From: a bacterium
GTDB taxonomy: Bacteria > Desulfobacterota > DSWW01
DNA length: 59,309 nucleotides
Reading direction: 5' to 3'
Assembly: GCA_028277985.1 (NCBI GenBank)
Contig: JANQFG010000021.1
Coordinates: 1 to 59,309, forward strand
Made by a program: the position numbers and the translations under genes. The notes under the pieces are model-generated. The model ran no database searches and had not been told where the DNA came from. It was given only the letters and a program-made list of their open reading frames with translations. Positions within the stretch are counted from its first letter, which is position 1. Every line of letters starts with the position of its first letter. This document shows, piece by piece, positions 16,353-23,829 of this stretch.

Positions 16353-16434
16353 AAATCGGGGACAGCCACTCATTTCCCTCAAAATGAGTGGCTGTCCCCA
16401 GTTTTTCACCAAAACCGGTGGCTGTCCCCGATTT
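16353..16434. repeat. Family A palindrome, three-armed composite
   Basis: A left arm carrying GGGGACAGCCACTCATTT is followed by its complement ending in TGGCTGTCCCC (to about 16399) and then by a second complementary arm, GGTGGCTGTCCCCGATTT (16417-16434). The left arm can pair with either right arm. The core GGGGACAGCCAC recurs at 22946-22994, and a remnant lies near 20029. Confidence 0.85.
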
Positions 16435-16529
16435 CGAGCGTGTTCAATTTTGCGGGAATCTCTTGTTTGCGTGGTATCGTCAGCGTGTTATATTGAAAAT
16501 GACGATGTCCAACCAGAAGGAGATTCCCC

Positions 16530-17246
16530 ATGCCCGGTCCTAAGAAAGGCGGCTTCGTTCTCTTCTTCGTCATTCTCTCCCTCTCGTTCACATCCTACAA
16601 CGTGCTCGCCAATGAGGTCTTCTCGGGTGTATGCGATACGTGCCACGACTTTGGGGGATCGACCGGACCCTGGCACAACTCGCATATGAACCAGGCATGC
16701 ATCAACCATGACTGCGACTACTGCCACATAGGTCCGGCGCTGGCGCGGGGCAAATGCAACGAATGCCACCGGGGCCTGGGAACGGCGAACCACCACGACT
16801 GTTCAGGAGCCGACACCGGGTGCGTCACCTGCCACACCGATCCACCGCCTTCGGAGGAGACCGACTACACGCCTTGCCTGAACGAATGTGGGGACGGTCT
16901 CGACAACGATGGAGACTGTGCCTACGACTCGAACGATGCGGACTGCCCTCATGAGATCTGCAACGACCAGGTGGACAACGACGGTGATCTGCTGGTCGAC
17001 TGTGACGACCCTGACTGCCTCGGAGTGCTGCCCGAAATCTGCACGGACGGAATCGACAACGACTGCGACGGACAGGTGGATGGCAATGACCCCAACTGCG
17101 TGGGGGCATGCACAGCTGGCGCTCAGGCCTCCACACGTGCCGCAAGCCCGGTGTATGGAACCCCGGGGCTATTCACGCATGCGGTTCCCCTCTTCTGCCT
17201 TGCCGGAGTGATTCTCCTGTGGAGGACCGCGAGGAGAAAGAGGTAG
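16530..17246 (+). CDS. Secreted tetrahaem protein with MopE-type repeats and C-terminal anchor
   Basis: A 238-aa protein after AAGGAGA. A signal peptide (FVLFFVILSLSFTSYNVLA) is followed by four CxxCH haem sites: CDTCH, CDYCH, CNECH and CVTCH (about 34-110), so a small tetrahaem cytochrome domain. Residues 120-195 carry three repeats of the MopE / putative metal-binding type: CGDGLDNDGDC, CNDQVDNDGD and CTDGIDNDCDG, whose Asp/Asn patterns suggest Ca2+ binding. The C-terminus is PLFCLAGVILLWRTARRKR, the tail class seen at 6641-5757 and 17544-18230. Probable role: surface or periplasmic electron transfer while held at the membrane. The domain combination is unusual. Confidence 0.88.
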   Translation: MPGPKKGGFVLFFVILSLSFTSYNVLANEVFSGVCDTCHDFGGSTGPWHNSHMNQACINHDCDYCHIGPALARGKCNECHRGLGTANHHDCSGADTGCVTCHTDPPPSEETDYTPCLNECGDGLDNDGDCAYDSNDADCPHEICNDQVDNDGDLLVDCDDPDCLGVLPEICTDGIDNDCDGQVDGNDPNCVGACTAGAQASTRAASPVYGTPGLFTHAVPLFCLAGVILLWRTARRKR

Positions 17247-17398
17247 GCACCCACGGCTGTCCGCAGAAACACTAGCGTTGTGATCGTCCGGAGGGACGAT
17301 TCACCCGAATCTTTCAAACACCTTCCCCTTCGGGGGCCTGCCTGCCGGAGCACATTCTGAATCCGAGAACACGGTTATCAAACATTTTTTTATTCTGA

Positions 17399-17426
17399 TT
17401 GACTCCCGCCCGAGATATGTTATTAT
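17399..17426 (+). promoter_or_regulatory. Probable sigma70 promoter for the 17544 gene
   Basis: TTGACT (17399-17404) and TATTAT (17421-17426) with a 16-bp spacer lie in an AT-rich stretch about 118 bp before the start codon. Spacing and base composition are good. Confidence 0.6.
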
Positions 17427-17543
17427 ATTGAATGATGTGAAGTTTTTGTTTCTTGATAAATCATTTCTTTGCAGTGGTTTGCATTTGAAAACAGAAGTGG
17501 GTGTACATCTGTGACCATCATCTTGTGAAGAGGGGGCAGCACC

Positions 17544-18230
17544 GTGAAGACCGGATCAGCCATGGGTACGCTACTCGTCATGATTCTTCTGGGCCTTGGC
17601 GGCCAGGCCGCTGCAGGCATCTATGTAACAGACCTCTTCGTCTTGGCCGACGAGCCGTTCCGTTGGGACGTGGATCCTGCATGTGAAAATCTGAGCCCAC
17701 AGGGTGTAACGCAGTGCCAGGGGGAGTTCCGGGGGAACGAGGATTTCGACCAGTCCTGGGGCCCACTCACCGCACCTCAGCTGGACCCGTCCGGGAACAA
17801 CATCATGCTGGGACTCGGATGGACGGGCAACGGGTGCTCCGCTCTCAACGGCACACTGGAGTTCTACATCGTCCCCGATGTCTGTGGCGGGGAGGGTGAG
17901 CTCGTCCATGTGGTTTCAGGCGATCTTGGACAAGTGCAATGGCACTACCAGGATGTGGACGTCACAGGCATTCTGAGTCCCGGCCAGACCTACCATGTCC
18001 GTGTGGTCGAGCAGGACGATGGTGCTTCCGGCGGACTGGACTACCACATCGCGGGAATCCAGGTGCTCGTGCCGCGGCCTCCGCCTGAGCTCTGGAGCGC
18101 TGCCGATTCGGCGGAAGCCTCAGGTCTGGCTTACGCGGGAACAGGCACCGAGGTGTTCAATCATCTGGCCGTCGTTCTCTTCCCGATTGGGGCGGTCATC
18201 CTGCTGAGGATCGTTCGCCGGAGAAAATAA
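17544..18230 (+). CDS. Secreted beta-rich protein with C-terminal anchor
   Basis: A 228-aa protein starting at GTG, preceded by AGAGGGGG. It has a signal peptide (LLVMILLGLGGQAAA) and a beta-rich body with four cysteines (PACENLS, TQCQGEF, NGCSAL, DVCGGEG) that could pair. The tail is VVLFPIGAVILLRIVRRRK, the clearest copy of the P-x-GAVILL plus basic ending shared with two other proteins in the window. The domain is not recognised. It converges with the ATC-hydrolase-like gene, 10 bp between stops. Confidence 0.78.
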   Translation: MKTGSAMGTLLVMILLGLGGQAAAGIYVTDLFVLADEPFRWDVDPACENLSPQGVTQCQGEFRGNEDFDQSWGPLTAPQLDPSGNNIMLGLGWTGNGCSALNGTLEFYIVPDVCGGEGELVHVVSGDLGQVQWHYQDVDVTGILSPGQTYHVRVVEQDDGASGGLDYHIAGIQVLVPRPPPELWSAADSAEASGLAYAGTGTEVFNHLAVVLFPIGAVILLRIVRRRK

Positions 18231-18240
18231 CCCGACCGGT

Positions 18241-18915
18241 TCACTCCTTGTCAGTGATCCACCTCATGTCACATACCTCGTCACCCGCTGAGAGCGTGTG
18301 GGGGCGCTCGTACCTCCCGCCCTTCACCATGAACTCTGCGAGGGGGAAGTCCAGGGTGCACCAGGAATTTCGGAAGAACTCGACCGCTTCCTCTCCCTGT
18401 GTCTTGAAGTAGTCGAGAACCGGGCATCGATAGAAGTCGACTGCGAAGGCATCGTCATCGGGGTGGACCTTCCAGTCGTAGTCGGGACGACTGAAGGGGT
18501 ACCGCAGGCCCGTCCGCATCATGAAGTTCATTTGCTTCTTGGGATCGCGGGTGACCAGGCGTGCCAGGAAGCGGGAGGGGCCGAGCGACTGCTCGTATGA
18601 TTTCCAGCAGAGGTCCGTTGCCAATTCTGTGGCGTAGGCCTTGTCTTCTACCACATCCCGCAAAGCCTGGTAGAGCGCCAGGCTATAGACCCCCATGCTT
18701 ACATTCCTTCTACCGCCGGCCGTCTCTTGAGGAATGGCCTGGGGGATGAGCGAATCGAAGTTACTCCAGGTCTGATCCATTATGCGATCTACGTCTCGCC
18801 GGGTGAAACGGCCCTTTTCCATATGCCGGGGACATCGACGCCTGCCCACGAGCACAGCCCGAGCGTTTCGAAGGCCAAATACGCGGTAGATCCATCGAAC
18901 GATTCCTTTGTCCAT
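18241..18915 (-). CDS. L-2-amino-thiazoline-4-carboxylate (ATC) hydrolase-like protein
   Basis: About 224 aa from the ATG at 18915, preceded by GAAAGGGGG. The C-terminal half has the family pattern: CPVLDYFKTQG, then SWCTLDFPLAEFM and HTLSAGDEVCDMRW. PF14196 is named for an ATC hydrolase, but many anaerobes have paralogs of unknown substrate, so the reaction is not certain. It is divergent from the flavodoxin-ferredoxin gene, with 127 bp holding both promoters. A related-looking DUF6125-type gene lies at 28384-28914. Confidence 0.82.
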   Translation of the reverse strand: MDKGIVRWIYRVFGLRNARAVLVGRRRCPRHMEKGRFTRRDVDRIMDQTWSNFDSLIPQAIPQETAGGRRNVSMGVYSLALYQALRDVVEDKAYATELATDLCWKSYEQSLGPSRFLARLVTRDPKKQMNFMMRTGLRYPFSRPDYDWKVHPDDDAFAVDFYRCPVLDYFKTQGEEAVEFFRNSWCTLDFPLAEFMVKGGRYERPHTLSAGDEVCDMRWITDKE

Positions 18916-19042
18916 TTCCGCGTTCCCCCTTTCTTGCGATTTCTTCGAGTGACAACCATTCCGAACACATTCTATACTACAACGTCTGCGACCGTTATTG
19001 ATAGACCAACCGAGCGAGGATACGAAAAAGGGAGGGTTCCCT

Positions 19043-19951
19043 ATGAAATGCCTCATCCTCCTGCATTCCGCAACAGGTAATACACGCCTGATGACCCGCT
19101 ATGCAGCCTCCTGTATTGCGAGTGCAGGCCACGAATGCAAGATCCGCGACATCGTCTCCCATCCGAAGCCACCTGCCCTGGGCTCGGTCGACCTTCTGGG
19201 CGTGTCGTGCCCGACCATGTATTTCCGGCCCACCTTTGCGATGGAGAGATACGTCGCTCGATTGCCGTCAACGGCAAAACCGAAACCGGTATTTCTCCTG
19301 GGGACGGCGGGCGGAGAACCCGGCGCTCACTTCGCTCTTCTTGCCGAACAGTTGGCCCACAAGGGATACGTTACCCTGGGGGCACACTGGCTCATGTTTC
19401 CCGAATCGTGGCCTCCTCATCTGACACTCGTGAAAGATATGGGAAAGACAGCGCAGTACGGGGAGATGTTCTCCAGGCGATATCCAGCCCTGAGGCCCTG
19501 GCTGGCCGTTTTTTGGCCCGAGATAGGTGTCTCCAGCGAGGCAGACCGGGACAATCTCAGGCGTTTCAGCGAGGAGGTCCTTGTCCGGGCATCAACGTTC
19601 GAGCCGGACGTGGCCCCGTCCTTCAATGATCTTCACAAGCCCATGCCGGGGACCAACATGGCGGGCCGCATGGTGACCGTTGAGATGGCGGCGCAGTACA
19701 CCGCAGTGAAGCTCGTGCCGGACCGTTGCACGAAATGCGGGATCTGTGTAAAGGTTTGCCCGGTTGGGTGCATCAACCAGGAGAAGAAGGGCGCTCTTCC
19801 TGCCTTTGGCCGGGGGTGTACCGGGTGCTGGGCATGCTTTCAGCACTGCCCGGACCAAGCCATCTCCGGTTGGAAGTCGGACCCGGCGGTGGGAAAATAT
19901 CCCGGGCCCACCAAAGAGCTCAAGGAGCTATTCGAACCTCTCCCTTCTTAG
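19043..19951 (+). CDS. Flavodoxin-2x[4Fe-4S] ferredoxin fusion (EFR1-type)
   Basis: About 302 aa from the ATG at 19043 (GGGAGGG upstream). Residues 1-200 are a flavodoxin-like domain with FMN phosphate loop HSATGNTR and LLGTAGGEPG. Residues 235-285 hold two ferredoxin motifs, CTKCGICVKVCPVGC and CTGCWACFQHCP, for two [4Fe-4S] clusters. This is the EFR1-family layout, a cytoplasmic one-electron carrier common in strict anaerobes. The partner enzyme is unknown; the divergent ATC-hydrolase-like gene is the nearest candidate. Confidence 0.9.
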   Translation: MKCLILLHSATGNTRLMTRYAASCIASAGHECKIRDIVSHPKPPALGSVDLLGVSCPTMYFRPTFAMERYVARLPSTAKPKPVFLLGTAGGEPGAHFALLAEQLAHKGYVTLGAHWLMFPESWPPHLTLVKDMGKTAQYGEMFSRRYPALRPWLAVFWPEIGVSSEADRDNLRRFSEEVLVRASTFEPDVAPSFNDLHKPMPGTNMAGRMVTVEMAAQYTAVKLVPDRCTKCGICVKVCPVGCINQEKKGALPAFGRGCTGCWACFQHCPDQAISGWKSDPAVGKYPGPTKELKELFEPLPS

Positions 19952-20028
19952 GGTGTTTCATCGGTTGTCGGACCACCCATTCCGGCCAAAAGGCTCATGA
20001 TTTGAGGATAGCGGAGGCTGAAAAAGGG

Positions 20029-20042
20029 GGCTGTCCCCTCTT
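20029..20042. repeat. Remnant of the family A palindrome
   Basis: GGGGGCTGTCCCCT here matches the GGCTGTCCCC core of the palindromes at 16353 and 22946. The full arms are absent. It lies in the 147-bp gap between the EFR1-type gene and the FeoB membrane-domain gene. Confidence 0.5.
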
Positions 20043-20098
20043 CTGCCTTTTCCGAGCCGGGTGCGAGCCGCGTGCTCGAACTGCGGGCAGGGAGGACC

Positions 20099-21577
20099 CT
20101 ACCCGAACAGGGCCGAGCCCTGTGCAACGAGGAAGCAAACCGCCACTGCCATGAAAAGCGGGATGAGGTTGGACAGAAGCGTCCACTTGACGCTTCGGGT
20201 TTCCGCCCAGATAGTCATGGTCGTGGTGGTGCAAGGATAGTGCAGGAGGGAGAAGAGCATGACGCATACCGCGGTCAGGGCGGTCCAGCCATTGTCCGCA
20301 AAAAGCATGGCCGGGTTGTCGATCTCGGTCATCCTGCCCAGGTTCATGTATCCCATGATGATGGTGGGGACCACGATCTCGTTTGCCGGAATGGCGAAGA
20401 TGAAGGCGAGCAGGATGACCCCGTCCAGCCCGAGCAGCCTGCCGACCGGATCCAGACGCGCGGCCAGAAGGGCGAAAAGGTTGGAGTCGCCCGCCGGAAT
20501 GGCGCCCAGAATCCAGATGAGCCCACCTGCCGGTGCCGCACAGATGACGGCCCGCTTCAGCACGAACCAGGTTCGATCGATGAGGGACGTGTAGAGGATC
20601 CGTCCGGGCTGAGGGGGCCGGTAGGGCGGCAGTTCGAGCATGAAACTGGACGCGACACCCCTCAGGAGCGTCCGGGAAAGAAAGAAGGAGATGAGCAGGG
20701 TCACGGCGACCCCGAAGAGTGTCGCCGCCGTCAAGGCGCCTATGGACACGAGGGCTGCGAGACCGGAGGGGAGCGCGGCGGCGAGAAAAAGGGTCGCCAT
20801 CATGATCAGCGTCGGCCAGCGGCCGTTGCAGGGGACGAAGTTGTTTGTGAGGATCGCAATCAGCCTCTCCCGTGGGGAGTTGATGATCCGGCAGGCGATC
20901 ACGCCGGCCGCGTTGCAGCCGAACCCCATGGCCATGGTGAGCGCCTGTTTTCCGTGGGCCCCGACGGCCCGGAAGAAGCGGTCCAGGTTGAAGGCGATCC
21001 TGGGAAGAACCCCGAAATCCTCGAGCAGGGTGAACAAGGGGAAGAAGATCGCCATGGGCGGGAGCATGACCGAGACAACCCAGGCGAGGCCGAGGTAGAC
21101 CCCGTCAATGAGAAACCCGGAGAGCCAGCCCGGGACGTTCAGCAACGAGCACCCTTTCATTAGGAGATCGTACAGACTGGCCCCGAGGAACGCGGGGGCC
21201 CCCTCCCAGCCGAGGCGCTCGGCAAACCACACCTTGAGCCCTCCGTCCTCCATGAACAGGCTCGCCAGGAAGGAGGAGGGCAGATTCGCCCCCTCTATGG
21301 TAAGCCAGAACACGACAGCAAGGAGTGTCAGCATGACGGGAAAACCAAAGAGCCTGGACGTGAGAAGCCTGTCGATCTTCAGATCACGGTCCGGGCTTCC
21401 CTCCTGAGCCGTTTCCACTGCCTTGGCAGTCACTTTTCGGGCTGCCTCGAAGACGGAAGCCGTCACCCTGTCATGAACCGCCGTCCCAAACCGCTCGTGC
21501 AGAGAATTCGCCTTGCGGAGGACCCGCCGCACATCCTGTCTGGTTGGCTCGATGGCCTGGTTCATGGTCTTCCTCAT
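20099..21577 (-). CDS. FeoB membrane (Gate/core) half, separate polypeptide
   Basis: A 492-aa protein with no G domain. After about 75 charged residues there are many hydrophobic helices with FeoB Gate/nucleoside-recognition signatures: FGVLPRIAFNLDRFF, GFGCNAAGVIACRIIN and FVPCNGRWPTLIMMATLFL. In standard FeoB the GTPase and channel are one chain of 700-800 aa. Here the channel starts with an ATGA overlap on the stop of the FeoA-FeoB(G) gene, so the two halves are coupled in translation and should reassemble. The VPCNGR motif differs from the MSCSAR of the second FeoB in this window. Role: Fe2+ uptake across the inner membrane. Confidence 0.9.
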   Translation of the reverse strand: MRKTMNQAIEPTRQDVRRVLRKANSLHERFGTAVHDRVTASVFEAARKVTAKAVETAQEGSPDRDLKIDRLLTSRLFGFPVMLTLLAVVFWLTIEGANLPSSFLASLFMEDGGLKVWFAERLGWEGAPAFLGASLYDLLMKGCSLLNVPGWLSGFLIDGVYLGLAWVVSVMLPPMAIFFPLFTLLEDFGVLPRIAFNLDRFFRAVGAHGKQALTMAMGFGCNAAGVIACRIINSPRERLIAILTNNFVPCNGRWPTLIMMATLFLAAALPSGLAALVSIGALTAATLFGVAVTLLISFFLSRTLLRGVASSFMLELPPYRPPQPGRILYTSLIDRTWFVLKRAVICAAPAGGLIWILGAIPAGDSNLFALLAARLDPVGRLLGLDGVILLAFIFAIPANEIVVPTIIMGYMNLGRMTEIDNPAMLFADNGWTALTAVCVMLFSLLHYPCTTTTMTIWAETRSVKWTLLSNLIPLFMAVAVCFLVAQGSALFG

Positions 21578-22680
21578 CGACGGATCTCATCAGCCGTAGG
21601 CGACCCGCCCTGTATGGATCCGGCTCCGATTCGCCCTTCCTGGTCGACGAGAAGGGCGGACTCGACCTCCCGTCTCAGTCGCTTGTCTCCGCCGTCGATC
21701 AGGCGCATGGCAATCCAGCGGGTGTTCGGGAGATCCGGAAAGACCCTCTCCAGGTCCGGGACCAACTCCTGGATGGCCTGCTCGAGTTGTGGGTCGTAAG
21801 GCACCCGTGCCGGACGGGTTCGGATTCTGTTTTCCACCACGCCAAGGATCTTCTCCTCGAGGATCTCCATGCCCTCGCCGAAACGGGCCGAAACCAGGGC
21901 AACCGGAACACCCAGCTCCGACTCGAGCAACTCCTGGTTGATGTGGATCCCTTTGGTCCTGGCCTGATCCATCAGATTCACGCACACCACCACCCGGTCG
22001 GTGATCTCCAGCACCTGGAAGACGAGATTCAGATTCCTTTCGAGACAGGCGGCGTCCACCACGACCACCGTGCAGTCCGGTGTACCGAAGACGAGGTAGT
22101 CCCTTGCGATCTCCTCCTCTTCGGAGGTGGAAAGCAGGGAGTAGGTGCCCGGCAGATCCACTAGGAGCAGCCTTCTTCCCTCACGAAACCAGACCCCCTC
22201 GGTGCGTGTCACTGTCTTTCCAGGCCAGTTTCCCACATGCTGTCTCAGTCCCGTAAGCCGGTTGAACACCGTGCTCTTGCCCGTATTCGGGTTTCCTGCC
22301 AGGGCCACGACCGGCAGCATGCCGTCGGCTGTGCGAAGAGGCTTCTTCTGGCCTTCCGCATCATGCGCCGTGGTGGAGGGAGCGTGGTATTCGGGCATCA
22401 GGCTGGAGTCGGGAGCGCAAGGGGAGGATCCGATTTGCACCTCGAAGGCATCTTCTTCCCGCAGGGCGATCACGGCCCCCAGGATCCTGTAAGCGGTAGG
22501 GTCTCCTGCCGGGCTCTCCAAAAGGGCCTCCACTTCTCTTCCCGGCACGAAGCCGAGATCCAGGAGCCTCCTTCGCATCAGGCCGTTGCTGCGTATCGCC
22601 GTTACGAATGCCCTTTGCCCGGGCTCGAGGTCCGAGAGGGCCCGGACCTTCACTGTTTTACTCGATTCTTCTTCCGGCAT
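21574..22680 (-). CDS. FeoA fused to the FeoB G domain
   Basis: About 368 aa from the ATG at 22680, chosen for the GGGAG 9 nt upstream; a start at 22707 without a ribosome-binding site would add nine residues. Residues 10-85 are a FeoA SH3-like domain (SDLEPGQRAFVTAI, RRRLLDLGFVPG). A linker leads to a FeoB GTPase with G1 GNPNTGKST, G3 DLPGTYSL and G4-like NLMDQ, then a helical GDI-like region. The protein ends before any membrane helix; the channel is the next gene. Two DtxR-like palindromes lie upstream, so iron-dependent repression is expected. Confidence 0.93.
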   Translation of the reverse strand: MPEEESSKTVKVRALSDLEPGQRAFVTAIRSNGLMRRRLLDLGFVPGREVEALLESPAGDPTAYRILGAVIALREEDAFEVQIGSSPCAPDSSLMPEYHAPSTTAHDAEGQKKPLRTADGMLPVVALAGNPNTGKSTVFNRLTGLRQHVGNWPGKTVTRTEGVWFREGRRLLLVDLPGTYSLLSTSEEEEIARDYLVFGTPDCTVVVVDAACLERNLNLVFQVLEITDRVVVCVNLMDQARTKGIHINQELLESELGVPVALVSARFGEGMEILEEKILGVVENRIRTRPARVPYDPQLEQAIQELVPDLERVFPDLPNTRWIAMRLIDGGDKRLRREVESALLVDQEGRIGAGSIQGGSPTADEIRR

Positions 22681-22720
22681 CGGCAATACTCCCGCGTTCT
22701 TGCCCATTTGACACGGTAAG

Positions 22721-22740
22721 AAGTTACCAAAAGCTAACTA
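22721..22740. promoter_or_regulatory. DtxR-like operator, promoter-proximal copy
   Basis: AAGTTACCAAAAGCTAACTA differs from the core of the palindrome at 22806-22827 at three of 20 positions. It sits 41 bp upstream of the chosen start of the split feoAB operon. Confidence 0.65.
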
Positions 22741-22805
22741 TATGCCTGCCTCTTTGCCCCATTCAGTCGCTGGATCGCCGCGTGTGCCTTGAGAAACCCG
22801 AGAAT

Positions 22806-22827
22806 AAAGTTAGCAATAGCTAACTTT
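22806..22827. promoter_or_regulatory. DtxR-like operator, perfect palindrome
   Basis: Arms AAAGTTAGC (22806-22814) and GCTAACTTT (22819-22827) are perfect complements around AATA. GTTAGC-N4-GCTAAC half-sites resemble DtxR/MntR-family boxes. It lies upstream of the split feoAB operon, and the window encodes two DtxR-family regulators. Confidence 0.7.
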
Positions 22828-22945
22828 ACTCTGTTAAATTGAGATGCAGTTTCTTCGGCGATGGTTTCCGAGAAGGAGGCATCCCGGTTCGGGCCATTGC
22901 CTTTCCAGCACATCGCTATTAGCGTTCGCACAGTCCGCTTTGTAG

Positions 22946-22994
22946 CTCGGGGACAGCCACCGATTTCGTCAAGAAATCGGTGGCTGTCCCCGAG
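22946..22994. repeat. Family A palindrome, perfect 22-bp arms
   Basis: Arms at 22946-22967 and 22973-22994 are perfect complements around GTCAA; the core is GGGGACAGCCACCGATTTC. It lies in the 490-bp gap between split feoAB and tetR, which otherwise holds only the operators and the tetR promoter. It shares its core with 16353-16434. Confidence 0.9.
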
Positions 22995-23068
22995 CGGGAG
23001 GAGGGTCGTGATGGGCCCCGAAGCGTGTTTCGGAATTCGCATCTGCATATTCTCTTTCGAGTATTTTC

Positions 23069-23097
23069 TTGACAATTGAGGCGCTCTTGGTTAAATT
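23069..23097 (+). promoter_or_regulatory. Sigma70 promoter of the tetR-icmF operon
   Basis: TTGACA (23069-23074) and TAAATT (23092-23097) are separated by 17 bp, a near-consensus promoter about 73 bp before the tetR start. Confidence 0.8.
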
Positions 23098-23100
23098 ATT

Positions 23101-23116
23101 CTGAGCGAGCGCTCAG
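23101..23116. promoter_or_regulatory. Probable TetR operator
   Basis: CTGAGCGAGCGCTCAG has arms TGAGCG and CGCTCA around AG and lies immediately downstream of the -10 box. Its position suits autorepression by the first gene of the operon. Confidence 0.7.
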
Positions 23117-23169
23117 TCAGCGGCCTCTTATCCTGCATCTAACGAAATACACGAGACAAGGTGCATTCA

Positions 23170-23817
23170 ATGGACCCTCTGACCCACCGGACGAGTGACG
23201 TTCACACCCTGGTCAAGGACCCGGGCCTGGTCGAGCGGCGCCGCCGCCAGATCGTAGACGCAGCGGTGAAGCTGTTTGTGGAGAAGGGATTCCACAAGAC
23301 AACCACGCGACAGATGGCCAGGGCTGCAGGCTTCAGCATAGGCACCCTCTACGAGTACGTGGCCTCCAAGGAGGACGTTCTCTACCTCGTCTGCGACGCC
23401 ATCCACGCCGAGATGGAGAGAGGCATGGCAGAGGCCCTGGAGCAGGCAACCAGTGGGTGGGAGGCCCTCCGGGGGGCGATTCGAGAGTATTTCCTCGTCT
23501 GTGACCGGATGAGCGACCACATCCTGCTCATCTACCAGGAGACAAAATCCTTGACCCCCCAGTGGCAGAAGCGGGTCCTGGAAAACGAGGTAAGGATCAC
23601 CGGGCTGTTCAAGGGGGCCCTTGAGGGCCTCATTGCCAAGGAAGGAATCGAAGGGCCGGATGACGCGTCGCTCGAGCTCATGGCGCACAACATCATGGTC
23701 CTTGGACATATGTGGACATTCAGAAGGTGGTTTTTTCGGCGTCGATTTCGGATCGAGGACTACATTTCTCACCAGACCACGTTGATCATGAGAGAGCTGA
23801 CAGGCTCGAGCTTGTGA
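23170..23817 (+). CDS. TetR-family transcriptional regulator
   Basis: About 215 aa from the ATG at 23170 (ACAAGG upstream); a GTG at 23161 in the same frame is an alternative. Helix-turn-helix: RQIVDAAVKLFVEKGFHKTTTRQMARAAGFSIGTLYEYVASKEDVLY (about 23-70), with GTLYEY recognition-helix sequence typical of TetR proteins governing fatty-acid or acyl-CoA genes. The C-terminal domain is helical with no recognised ligand. The stop is 12 bp before icmF, and a palindrome sits on its own promoter, so autoregulation with a CoA-ester ligand is a reasonable guess. Confidence 0.9.
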   Translation: MDPLTHRTSDVHTLVKDPGLVERRRRQIVDAAVKLFVEKGFHKTTTRQMARAAGFSIGTLYEYVASKEDVLYLVCDAIHAEMERGMAEALEQATSGWEALRGAIREYFLVCDRMSDHILLIYQETKSLTPQWQKRVLENEVRITGLFKGALEGLIAKEGIEGPDDASLELMAHNIMVLGHMWTFRRWFFRRRFRIEDYISHQTTLIMRELTGSSL

Positions 23818-23829
23818 AGGGGGTTAGCC

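Noticed and set aside
16353..22994. CRISPR array or phage attachment sites from the repeated palindromes
   Set aside because: Copies are isolated, palindromic and not regularly spaced, with no cas or integrase gene.
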